Positions 1-5,397 of a DNA stretch of 5,952 bases are shown here, in pieces; position 1 is the first letter of the stretch, and each line of letters opens with the position of its first letter. The stretch comes from JBBSUX01 sp038234045 (GTDB lineage Bacteria > Pseudomonadota > Gammaproteobacteria > Burkholderiales > Burkholderiaceae_C): positions 1 to 5,952 of the forward strand of contig JBBSUX010000219.1 of NCBI GenBank assembly GCA_038234045.1. The letters are read 5' to 3'. The notes beneath the pieces were generated by a model. The model was not told the DNA's origin. It ran no database searches and saw nothing but the letters and a program-made list of their open reading frames with translations. A program made the position numbers and the translations under genes.

Positions 1-3
1 CAG

Positions 4-468
4 CTAGCCAAGCGAGCGGCGCGCCTTGCGACGCAGCGCCGCGACGGTATCGAAGTCAGCATCGAAAGCCGCGATCGCCTTGCCCACGCTGCCGAGCAGC
101 TCCATCACCAGAGCGTCGCGACGCGCGTCTTCACCAGGCGTGCGACGGCGCTCAACCTCGCCCATGCGGTGACGCAGGGCTTCCACCAGCTGGCGCCGAC
201 GACGCGGGTTGTCGAGCAGATCATCCTGCAGGTAAGGGTTGCGCTGCACCACCCAGATGTCGCCAAGCACCTCGTAAAGCATCCGGGCGGAGCGACCGGT
301 CTGGCGTTCGCCGCGCAACTGCAGCAGCGTGTGCCAGGCAGGCGCCCCCAGTAGCCGGATCACGATTTCGCGATCGGAGAACGAGGTGTAGTTGTACGGA
401 ATTTCGCGCAGGCGCGCGGGCTCGTCGAGCTGCGGACGTAGCGCAGCTAGCGCAATGGGAGCATTCAT
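4..468 (-). CDS. N-terminal fragment of DUF3683/FAD-linked oxidoreductase, closed early by TAG
   Basis: The 154-residue product matches, from memory, the extreme N-terminus of the large betaproteobacterial DUF3683 FAD-binding oxidoreductases. Seen: REIPYNYTSFSDREIV at residues 21-36, then TGRSARMLYEVLGDIW at 57-72, QRNPYLQDDLL at 75-85, and a basic helical tail. These family proteins run well over 1,000 residues and continue with FAD-binding and Fe-S/Cys-rich parts; none of that is present because TAG at 4-6 ends the frame just after a conserved Leu-Gly. The ATG at 466-468 fits the family start (MNAPIAL); an in-frame TTG two codons upstream (472-474) is possible. The Shine-Dalgarno is weak (CCAGG on the minus strand). 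It lies 82 nt downstream of serA on the same strand and may be cotranscribed. It could be a pseudogene, a frameshifted gene or a sequence error; the missing flank would decide. No enzymatic activity should be assumed for this fragment. Confidence 0.7.
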   Translation of the reverse strand: MNAPIALAALRPQLDEPARLREIPYNYTSFSDREIVIRLLGAPAWHTLLQLRGERQTGRSARMLYEVLGDIWVVQRNPYLQDDLLDNPRRRRQLVEALRHRMGEVERRRTPGEDARRDALVMELLGSVGKAIAAFDADFDTVAALRRKARRSLG

Positions 469-481
469 GGGCAACCTGGAT

Positions 482-499
482 TGGGCGCGGACGCGCCCA
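482..499 (-). repeat. GC-rich hairpin just upstream of the DUF3683 gene start
   Basis: TGGGCGCG at 482-489 and CGCGCCCA at 492-499 are perfect reverse complements separated by two bases, so about 7 bp can pair around a small loop. In the minus-strand transcript the hairpin ends about 13 nt before the ATG at 468, immediately upstream of its weak ribosome-binding region. No T tract follows it on the minus strand, so it is not a standard terminator. It could affect ribosome loading, but that is inference. Confidence 0.45.
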
Positions 500-550
500 G
501 GAAAACTTTTAGCCGCAGAATTTTAAGCCGTGACCCGCGTGGCTGAAGGC

Positions 551-1780
551 TTAGAACAGAACCCGGCTGCGGATCGTTCCAGTGACCTGCGCCAACTTGT
601 CCAGGGCGAGCTGGGACGAACTCGCATCGATGTCCGTGACCACGTAGCCGATGCTGGCGTTGGTCTGCAAAAACTGGGATGCAATATTGATGTGGTTATT
701 CGAAAAAATTGCCGTTATTTCTGCCAACACGCCCGGAACGTTGTGATGGATGTGCAACAGCCGGTGCTTGCCGGGATGCGAAGGCAAAGAAACAGCCGGG
801 AAATTCACCGACGAGGTCGTAGCGCCGGTATCGCTATAGCGCACCAGTTTTTCTGCCACCTCGAGCCCGATATTGGCCTGGGCCTCCATCGTGGAGCCGC
901 CCACGTGCGGGGTCAGGATGACGTTGTCCAATCCGCGCAACGGCGACTGGAATTCGTCCTTGTTGCTACGCGGTTCGACCGGAAACACGTCCACCGCCGC
1001 GCCGGAAAGCTTCTTCGATCGGATGGCCGCAGCAAGCGGCTCGATCCGCACCACCGTCCCCCGCGCTGCGTTGATAAGCACAGCGCCAGGTTTCATCGCT
1101 GTAATTTCCTTTTCATCGATCATCCACTGCGTCTCGGCAGTCTCGGGCACATGCAGACTCACGACGTCCGCCTGGGAGAGCAACTCGGTCAACGTCCCGA
1201 CCTGTCGCGCATTGCCCAAGGGCAGTTTGGTGACGATGTCATGAAAAATCACATGCATGCCCAGCGCCTCGGCGAGTACCGATAGCTGCGTTCCGATAGA
1301 GCCATAACCCACGATCCCGAGCGTCTTGCCGCGGATTTCGAACGATCCCTCTGCCGATTTGAGCCATCCACCCCGATGGGCAACCGCGTTCTTCTCAGGC
1401 ACGCCACGCAAGAGCAGGATGGCTTGGGCGATGACAAGCTCGGCCACCGAGCGGGTGTTCGAGTACGGAGCGTTGAAAACCGGTATGCCGCGCTCCAGCG
1501 CCGCTCCGAGATCCACCTGATTGGTTCCGATACAAAAACAGCCGATGGCATTGAGACGATGTGCATGTGAAAGCACGTCGGCGGTAAGTTGGGTTCGGGA
1601 CCGGATACCGATGAAGTGGGCGTCGCTGATTTTTTCCTTCAGATCGGCTTCAGAGAGAGCCCCCTGGATCGATTCGACGTGCGTGTAGCCGGCATCCGCC
1701 AGTGTGCGAACGGCAGAAGGGTGCACGCCCTCCAGTAAAAGGAATTTGATCTTGCTTTTGTCGAGCGAGGTTTTGGTCAT
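551..1780 (-). CDS. serA: D-3-phosphoglycerate dehydrogenase with ACT domain
   Basis: Cytoplasmic enzyme oxidising 3-phosphoglycerate to 3-phosphohydroxypyruvate with NAD+, the first committed step of L-serine synthesis. The 409 residues match the E. coli SerA type (410 aa) throughout, starting with the same KIKFLLLEGVH N-terminus, which supports ATG 1778-1780. The substrate-binding part spans about 10-115 and 305-335. The Rossmann nucleotide-binding part lies between them, with GYGSIG at 158-163. The catalytic triad falls at R240, E269 and H292, the same numbers as in E. coli. The C-terminal ACT domain (about 339-409) has HIHHN at 343-347 and N365, matching the E. coli serine-binding His/Asn residues with an offset of one, so serine feedback inhibition is expected. 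Odd point: residue 245 is Arg where the family motif RGTVVD has Asp. There is no good Shine-Dalgarno, only GAG before the start. It is divergent from ugpB across a 313-bp gap. Confidence 0.96.
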   Translation of the reverse strand: MTKTSLDKSKIKFLLLEGVHPSAVRTLADAGYTHVESIQGALSEADLKEKISDAHFIGIRSRTQLTADVLSHAHRLNAIGCFCIGTNQVDLGAALERGIPVFNAPYSNTRSVAELVIAQAILLLRGVPEKNAVAHRGGWLKSAEGSFEIRGKTLGIVGYGSIGTQLSVLAEALGMHVIFHDIVTKLPLGNARQVGTLTELLSQADVVSLHVPETAETQWMIDEKEITAMKPGAVLINAARGTVVRIEPLAAAIRSKKLSGAAVDVFPVEPRSNKDEFQSPLRGLDNVILTPHVGGSTMEAQANIGLEVAEKLVRYSDTGATTSSVNFPAVSLPSHPGKHRLLHIHHNVPGVLAEITAIFSNNHINIASQFLQTNASIGYVVTDIDASSSQLALDKLAQVTGTIRSRVLF

Positions 1781-1826
1781 GGGATCTCGGAGGAGTGGAT
1801 GGGGGACGAAAGCTGAGCGGCGATCT

Positions 1827-1847
1827 ATTGATCAATCGACCGATCGG
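1827..1847. promoter_or_regulatory. Paired GATC palindromes upstream of serA, possible operator
   Basis: ATTGATCAAT at 1827-1836 is a perfect 10-bp palindrome, and CCGATCGG at 1840-1847 is a perfect 8-bp palindrome three bases further on; another GATC sits at 1822-1825. The pair lies about 47-67 bp upstream of the serA start, where a promoter or repressor site would be expected. No regulator can be named from the sequence. GATC clusters can also be Dam-type methylation sites if the host has such a methylase. Confidence 0.3.
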
Positions 1848-1974
1848 ACATTTTTGGGCCGCAGATGACGCTCATGCGGAAAAAGCCAGATCAAAGAGTT
1901 AGCAATTGCTGGCCGGTCGTCAGTATGCTGCGACGCAACAGAGAAGTCGCAATAGAGACAGGAGAGGCACGCGC

Positions 1975-2097
1975 TTGCGAAGGGTTTCCCCGGTCACCTA
2001 TCAGCATGACAACGACCGAAAATGTCATCACTTTGCAATACCACGAGCGCCATCATGGTGCCTTGCTGTATCAATTTTCTGGAGTCCTAATTCATGA
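1975..2097 (+). CDS. Possible 40-codon leader ORF overlapping the ugpB start
   Basis: A TTG at 1975 opens a 40-codon frame that ends with TGA at 2095-2097, giving an ATGA overlap with the ugpB ATG at 2094. Seven bases before the TTG is GGAGAGG (1961-1967), a better Shine-Dalgarno than that of several real genes here. The predicted peptide has no recognisable domain; it begins LRRVSPVTYQ and ends FWSPNS. If translated it would couple translation to ugpB. Against it: the start is TTG, the length is within chance expectation, ugpB has its own Shine-Dalgarno, and the ORF covers the region where a promoter is expected. I rate it unlikely but worth recording. Confidence 0.15.
   Translation: MRRVSPVTYQHDNDRKCHHFAIPRAPSWCLAVSIFWSPNS
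2006..2028. promoter_or_regulatory. Inverted repeat upstream of ugpB, possible operator
   Basis: ATGACA at 2006-2011 and TGTCAT at 2023-2028 are perfect 6-bp inverted arms with 11 bases between them, placing their centres 17 bp apart. The site ends 65 bp upstream of the ugpB ATG, a reasonable operator or activator position. The right arm also forms part of the Pho-box-like repeat at 2022-2039. The binding protein is unknown. Confidence 0.3.
2022..2039 (+). promoter_or_regulatory. Weak Pho-box-like direct repeat before ugpB
   Basis: The E. coli Pho box is two CTGTCAT-like heptamers separated by four bases. Here ATGTCAT (2022-2028, six of seven matching), four bases, then TTGCAAT (2033-2039, four of seven) has the right geometry. 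E. coli ugp is a known PhoB regulon member, so the position 54 bp before the ugpB start is sensible. The second heptamer is poor and no -10 lies at a clear distance, so this is only a candidate. Confidence 0.22.
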
Positions 2098-3407
2098 AGT
2101 TCACCCGCCTTGCCTTACTGGCCGCTCTCAGTGCCAGCATCACCACCACCGCACTTGCACGGACCGACATCCAGTGGTGGCATTCGATGACTGCCGTCAA
2201 CAATCAGTGGGTCAACGATCTGGCCGACCAGTTCAATGCAAGCCAGAGCGACTACAAGGTGATTCCCACCTACAAAGGCAGCTACGACGAGAACATGACC
2301 GCCGCCATCGCTGCGTTCCGTTCAGGCAACGCGCCCGACATTCTCCAAGTGTTCGAGGTGGGTACCGCCACCATGATGGCCAGCAAGGGCGCCATCGTGC
2401 CGGTAGGTAAGGTGATGAGCGACGCAGGACTACCGTTCGATCCGAAATCCTTCATCCCCGCAGTTGCCGGTTACTACACCGCGCCCAACGGCCAGATGCT
2501 GAGTTTCCCGTTCAACAGCTCCACGACAGTCGCTTACTACAACAAAGACGCTTTCAAAAAGGCCGGCCTCAACCCCGACAAATTGCCCACCACGTGGCCC
2601 GAAGTGTTCGAAGCCGCCAAGAAACTGAAAGAGAGCGGGGATAACTGCCCCATGACGCTCGCCTGGATGGGCTGGACCCAGCTCGAGAGCTTCTCCACTT
2701 GGCACAACGTGGAATTTGCCACTGAAAACAACGGCATGTCCGGCATGGACGCGCGTCTGAAGATTGATTCGCCACTGCATGTGCGCCATATCAGTGATCT
2801 GGCCAAAGCAGCAGCGAACGGCGAATTTGTCTACAAAGGCCGCGGTTCGCAAGCCCAGGCCTCGTTCACCGCAGGTGAGTGCGCCATGATCCAGACGTCG
2901 TCCGGCTTCTACGGCGATGTGTCCAAGAATGCCAAATTCGCTTATGGCCTGGCGCCGTTGCCGTATTACCCAGACGTGAAGGGCGCGCCGCAGAACACCG
3001 TGATCGGTGGCGCAAGCCTGTGGGTGATGGCGGGCAAGACCCCCGAAAAGTACAAGGGCGTTGCCGAGTTCTTCAACTTCCTTTCGCAGCCCAAAGTGCA
3101 AGCCGCCAGCCACCAGCGTACGGGTTACCTGCCGATCACGCTCGCGGCGTATGAACTGACCGAAAAATCCGGCTTTTACAAAGATCATCCAGGTACCGAC
3201 GTGGCCGTGCAGCAGATGATCCGCAAAACGACCGACAAATCGCGAGGCATCCGTTTGGGCAACTATGTCCAGATCAGGACCATCGAGGACGAAGAGCTCG
3301 AACAGGTCTGGACTGGCAAACAGGATGCCAAGACGGCGCTGGGCCACATCGTTAGCCGAGGCAACGAGCTTCTGGCGCGTTTCGAGCGAGACAATAAAGG
3401 AAAATAA
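2094..3407 (+). CDS. ugpB: sn-glycerol-3-phosphate ABC transporter periplasmic binding protein
   Basis: Periplasmic receptor that delivers sn-glycerol-3-phosphate (and, in some bacteria, glycerophosphodiesters) to the UgpAE permease. The 437 residues align end to end with E. coli UgpB (438). Residues 1-22 form a signal peptide (Lys/Arg, hydrophobic stretch, ALA cleavage site) with no lipobox Cys. Motifs seen include IQWWHSM near 26-32, FEVGTATMMASK at 87-98, FPFNSST at 138-144, GGASLWVM at 305-312 and TGYLPIT at 343-349. Aligned from memory, all seven E. coli ligand residues are kept: Y64, E88, S143, S269, G306, Y345 and R395 (E. coli Y65, E89, S144, S270, G307, Y346, R397). W168 matches E. 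coli W169, which is replaced in the mycobacterial glycerophosphocholine-type protein. GGAG at 2081-2084 supports the ATG. It is first in the ugpBAEC order and is followed by a terminator-like hairpin. Confidence 0.96.
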   Translation: MKFTRLALLAALSASITTTALARTDIQWWHSMTAVNNQWVNDLADQFNASQSDYKVIPTYKGSYDENMTAAIAAFRSGNAPDILQVFEVGTATMMASKGAIVPVGKVMSDAGLPFDPKSFIPAVAGYYTAPNGQMLSFPFNSSTTVAYYNKDAFKKAGLNPDKLPTTWPEVFEAAKKLKESGDNCPMTLAWMGWTQLESFSTWHNVEFATENNGMSGMDARLKIDSPLHVRHISDLAKAAANGEFVYKGRGSQAQASFTAGECAMIQTSSGFYGDVSKNAKFAYGLAPLPYYPDVKGAPQNTVIGGASLWVMAGKTPEKYKGVAEFFNFLSQPKVQAASHQRTGYLPITLAAYELTEKSGFYKDHPGTDVAVQQMIRKTTDKSRGIRLGNYVQIRTIEDEELEQVWTGKQDAKTALGHIVSRGNELLARFERDNKGK

Positions 3408-3425
3408 AGTATTGCGCTCAACAAT

Positions 3426-3452
3426 AGGCCTTCATGCGAGTTAATAAGGCCT
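3426..3452 (+). repeat. Inverted repeat after ugpB, weak terminator-like hairpin
   Basis: AGGCCTT (3426-3432) and AAGGCCT (3446-3452) are perfect 7-bp inverted arms around a 13-base loop, starting 18 bases after the ugpB stop. Only TTT then C follows, so termination would be weak. It may instead protect the ugpB mRNA 3' end from exonucleases. The AGG in its left arm is also the only Shine-Dalgarno candidate for the small ORF starting at 3434. Confidence 0.45.
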
Positions 3453-3550
3453 TTTCAGAGGGTTGGTTCCAGCTGCCTGAATGGTGCCACATGCACATCG
3501 CAGCAACCGCCGCCCGGTCTGTCCTTACTGGTTTACAGATCCGGTCATAA
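3434..3550 (+). CDS. Possible 38-codon ORF between ugpB and ugpA, abutting the terminator
   Basis: ATG at 3434 opens a 38-codon frame ending with TAA at 3548-3550, the base before the terminator stem begins. AGG at 3426-3428 is a minimal Shine-Dalgarno five bases upstream. The peptide has no recognised domain; it has two Trp and a WCHMH cluster at residues 17-21. A ribosome stopping at 3548-3550 would cover the left arm of the terminator, so translation could favour read-through into ugpAEC. That is a hypothesis. An open frame of this size is expected by chance fairly often in a 196-bp gap, so coding status is uncertain. Confidence 0.25.
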   Translation: MRVNKAFSEGWFQLPEWCHMHIAATAARSVLTGLQIRS

Positions 3551-3595
3551 GCCCACCGGAGGGCCCGCAAGGGTTTCGGTGGGCGTCTTCCTTTT
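3551..3595 (+). terminator. Rho-independent terminator or attenuator between ugpB and ugpA
   Basis: GCCCACCG (3551-3558) pairs perfectly with CGGTGGGC (3577-3584). Inside, CCC (3564-3566) and GGG (3571-3573) pair across a GCAA tetraloop. A pyrimidine run ending CTTTT (3585-3595) follows. This is a standard intrinsic terminator layout on the plus strand. The ugpA ATG at 3604 is only eight bases past it, leaving no room for a separate promoter, so ugpA, ugpE and ugpC are probably transcribed by partial read-through. That would give more UgpB than permease, as usual for binding-protein importers. The U tract is interrupted by C, consistent with incomplete termination. Confidence 0.75.
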
Positions 3596-3603
3596 AAGTT
3601 TCC

Positions 3604-4485
3604 ATGGAAAAACGCGTACTTTTCCGATCTGCCTGGTTGCCCTGGGTGCTGATGCTTCCTCAGTTGATCATCATCATTGTTTTCTTCTTCTGGCCTGCGG
3701 GCCAGGCGGTACTGCAGTCGTTGCAGGTCCAGGACGCTTTCGGGCTCTCGACTGAGTGGGTTGGCTTTCGGAATTTCATTCAGCTTTGGAACGATCCCAC
3801 CTACCTTGCCTCGTTCACAACAACAGCTTGGTTCTCGGTTCTGGTAGCAGGACTCGGCATCGGAATTTCGCTGCTGCTCGCCATTTTTGCAGACCGTATC
3901 GTGCGCGGCGCCATGGTCTACAAGACGCTTTTGATCATGCCGTACGCGGTAGCGCCGGTGATCGCGGGCGTGCTGTGGGTGTTCATATTTTCGCCGTCAA
4001 TCGGCGTGGCAACCTTTGGCCTGCGTGCCCTTGGCGTGGACTGGAATTACCTGATGAATGAAAGTCAGGCGATGTCGTTGATCATCATCGCTTCGGTCTG
4101 GAAGCAGATCTCGTATAACTTTTTGTTCTTCCTGGCCGGGTTGCAGTCCATACCCAAATCCCTGATCGAGGCGGCCGCGATCGACGGGGCGGGCCCGCTG
4201 CGCCGCTTCTGGAACATCCAGCTGCCGCTGCTTTCGCCCACGACGTTCTTTCTGCTTGTGATCAACATCGTCTACGCGTTCTTCGACACCTTCGGCATTA
4301 TCGATGCGACCACCCAGGGGGGCCCCGGACAAGCGACCTCGATCCTGGTCTATAAGGTCTATCAGGATGGCTTCAAAGCGCTGGACCTGGGCGGTTCCGC
4401 AGCGCAGTCTGTCATTCTCATGGTCATCGTCGTGACACTCACGGTAGTGCAGTTCCATTACGTTGAAAAAAAGGTGCAGTACTGA
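3604..4485 (+). CDS. ugpA: sn-glycerol-3-phosphate ABC transporter permease UgpA
   Basis: One of two inner-membrane subunits forming the glycerol-3-phosphate channel with UgpE. The 293 residues match E. coli UgpA (295) along their length. Six hydrophobic segments are visible at about 11-31, 72-96, 107-130, 157-179, 210-232 and 266-284. The cytoplasmic EAA loop that docks on the UgpC ATPase is E189-A-A, DGAG at 194-197, then I205 and LP at 207-208. Family-typical stretches include MPYAVAPVIAGVLW at 112-125, SVWKQISYNFLFF at 164-176 and YAFFDTFGIIDA at 224-235. The ATG at 3604 fits the family start; no in-frame alternative is near. No Shine-Dalgarno is visible: the leader is the terminator's T-rich tail. 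Its stop codon overlaps an ATG (TGATG, 4483-4487), which opens a 22-codon ORF leading to ugpE. It is separated from ugpB by 196 bp. Confidence 0.96.
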   Translation: MEKRVLFRSAWLPWVLMLPQLIIIIVFFFWPAGQAVLQSLQVQDAFGLSTEWVGFRNFIQLWNDPTYLASFTTTAWFSVLVAGLGIGISLLLAIFADRIVRGAMVYKTLLIMPYAVAPVIAGVLWVFIFSPSIGVATFGLRALGVDWNYLMNESQAMSLIIIASVWKQISYNFLFFLAGLQSIPKSLIEAAAIDGAGPLRRFWNIQLPLLSPTTFFLLVINIVYAFFDTFGIIDATTQGGPGQATSILVYKVYQDGFKALDLGGSAAQSVILMVIVVTLTVVQFHYVEKKVQY

Positions 4486-4553
4486 TGCACACCACCGTCT
4501 TCTCGTTGGTAAGCCTGGCCTCACACGCTACGCCGGAGGCCTACTGTGATTGA
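4485..4553 (+). CDS. Possible 22-codon bridging ORF from the ugpA stop to the ugpE start
   Basis: The A of the ugpA TGA stop begins an ATG (TGATG), the classic geometry for re-initiation. The frame runs 22 codons to TGA at 4551-4553, ending just inside ugpE, whose GTG is at 4546. AAGGTG at 4471-4476 near the end of ugpA is a plausible Shine-Dalgarno nine or so bases upstream. Ribosomes translating it would pass through the hairpin at 4517-4541 and expose the ugpE Shine-Dalgarno. The peptide (starts MHTTVFSLVS) resembles nothing I know, so any role would lie in coupling rather than in the product. Chance is a real alternative for so short a frame. Confidence 0.25.
   Translation: MHTTVFSLVSLASHATPEAYCD
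4517..4541 (+). promoter_or_regulatory. ugpE ribosome-binding site inside a short inverted repeat
   Basis: GGAGG at 4535-4539, six bases before the GTG at 4546, is the strongest Shine-Dalgarno in the operon and decides the ugpE start. It overlaps GAGGCC (4536-4541), which is the perfect complement of GGCCTC (4517-4522) across a 13-base loop. If the arms pair, the site is masked until ribosomes arriving from upstream open it. The stem is only 6 bp, so masking would be partial at best. Confidence 0.4.
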
Positions 4554-5397
4554 CCGTCGCCCCTGGATTTCCGTGCTGTCGCATTCCGTCATGCTGCTCG
4601 GCGTGCTGATCGTCGCGTTCCCGCTCTATCTGGCCCTCATTGCTTCGACACACACCTCACAAGAGATCGTGCAGGCGCCGATGCCGCTACTGCCCGGCAG
4701 CAATACATGGGAAACCTACAAGACTGCATTACTGGGTTCGGGCAAGTTGGGCTCCAACACCACGGTATTGCACATGATGTGGGTCAGCTTCGTCACCGCG
4801 ATGGTGATCGCCGTCGGCAAGATCGCCATTTCACTACTTTCTGCATTCGCGATCGTGTTCTTCCGCTTTCCCTTCAAAATGTTCTGTTTCTGGGCCATCT
4901 TCGTCACACTGATGCTTCCGGTGGAGGTTCGCATCCTGCCCACTTACCAGGTGGTGGCTGAACTGGGAATGCTCAACAGCTATGCCGGCCTCACGCTGCC
5001 GCTGATCGCATCCGCTACGGCGACTTTCCTGTTCCGTCAGTTCTTCCTCACGGTTCCCGACGAGCTGGTCGAGGCTGCTCGCATGGACGGCGCAGGGCCG
5101 ATGCGGTTTTTCAAGGACGTGCTAGTGCCGCTTTCGAAGACATCGATAGCAGCGTTGTTCGTGATTCAGTTCATCTACGGCTGGAACCAATATCTTTGGC
5201 CACTTCTGATGACGACCAGCGAAGACATGTACCCAGTGGTGATCGGCATCAAGCGCATGGTGGCCGGTGGCGGTGATGCCTCCATCGACTGGAACATTGC
5301 CATGGCGACCGCCATCCTGGCCATGCTGCCACCGACCTTTGTGGTTGTGCTGATGCAGAAGTGGTTCGTCAAGGGACTCGTGGACACTGAAAAGTAA
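4546..5397 (+). CDS. ugpE: sn-glycerol-3-phosphate ABC transporter permease UgpE
   Basis: Second inner-membrane subunit of the glycerol-3-phosphate importer, partner of UgpA. The 283 residues match E. coli UgpE (281). The start is GTG at 4546: it gives MIDRRPW, matching E. coli MIENRPW, and is preceded by GGAGG at 4535-4539. Hydrophobic segments lie at about 11-33, 78-104, 112-126, 144-166, 198-220 and 252-272. The EAA loop is E176-A-A, DGAG at 181-184, then P195-L. Conserved stretches include TLMLPVEVRILPT at 121-133, ATATFLFRQFF at 157-167 and FIYGWNQYLWPLL at 209-221; the C-terminus FVKGLVDTEK is family-typical. The gene lies 60 bp after ugpA, with a possible coupling ORF in between, and 62 bp before ugpC. 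Confidence 0.96.
   Translation: MIDRRPWISVLSHSVMLLGVLIVAFPLYLALIASTHTSQEIVQAPMPLLPGSNTWETYKTALLGSGKLGSNTTVLHMMWVSFVTAMVIAVGKIAISLLSAFAIVFFRFPFKMFCFWAIFVTLMLPVEVRILPTYQVVAELGMLNSYAGLTLPLIASATATFLFRQFFLTVPDELVEAARMDGAGPMRFFKDVLVPLSKTSIAALFVIQFIYGWNQYLWPLLMTTSEDMYPVVIGIKRMVAGGGDASIDWNIAMATAILAMLPPTFVVVLMQKWFVKGLVDTEK

Larger units (their letters stand above)
1781..2093. promoter_or_regulatory. Divergent intergenic region between serA and ugpB
   Basis: This 313-bp stretch separates the starts of serA (leftward) and ugpB (rightward), so promoters for both are expected here. I see no convincing sigma-70 pair. The best guess for ugpB is TTGCGA at 1975-1980 with TATCAG at 1999-2004 (18-bp spacer), which is weak. 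The serA side has a cluster of GATC palindromes (1827-1847). The ugpB side has an inverted repeat ATGACA...TGTCAT (2006-2028) and a possible Pho-box-like direct repeat (2022-2039). The ugpB Shine-Dalgarno GGAG is at 2081-2084, nine bases before the ATG. A possible 40-codon leader ORF (1975-2097) is listed separately. Placement of promoters here follows from gene orientation; exact elements are inference. Confidence 0.6.

Noticed and set aside
1..451. CAGCTAGC repeated at 1-8 and 444-451 as direct repeats flanking a deletion or insertion
   Set aside because: The sequence between them is intact conserved coding DNA, and an 8-bp match is weak evidence; no mobile-element features are present.
482..510. 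Hairpin 482-499 as an intrinsic terminator
   Set aside because: On the minus strand no T run follows; on the plus strand the T run is seven bases away and no plus-strand gene ends here.
526..544. AGCC...GGCT hairpin after serA as a serA terminator
   Set aside because: The stem needs two G-U pairs and no U tract follows it on the minus strand.
530..1285. Long plus-strand open frame (251 codons) antisense to serA
   Set aside because: It lies inside the unmistakable serA gene, has no recognisable domain, and its Arg/His-rich composition is typical of antisense shadows in GC-rich genes.
1865..2410. 181-codon plus frame covering the intergenic region and the start of ugpB
   Set aside because: More than half of it overlaps ugpB out of frame, and no domain is visible. 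Only the shorter TTG-start frame at 1975-2097 has a good ribosome-binding site.
2430..3347. 305-codon minus-strand open frame antisense to ugpB
   Set aside because: It mirrors ugpB codons, has no family resemblance, and lies wholly within a well-supported gene.
3412..3560. Internal promoter for ugpA (TTGCGC at 3412 or TTTACA at 3532)
   Set aside because: Neither has a -10-like hexamer at 15-19 bp, and any transcript from these would still pass through the terminator.
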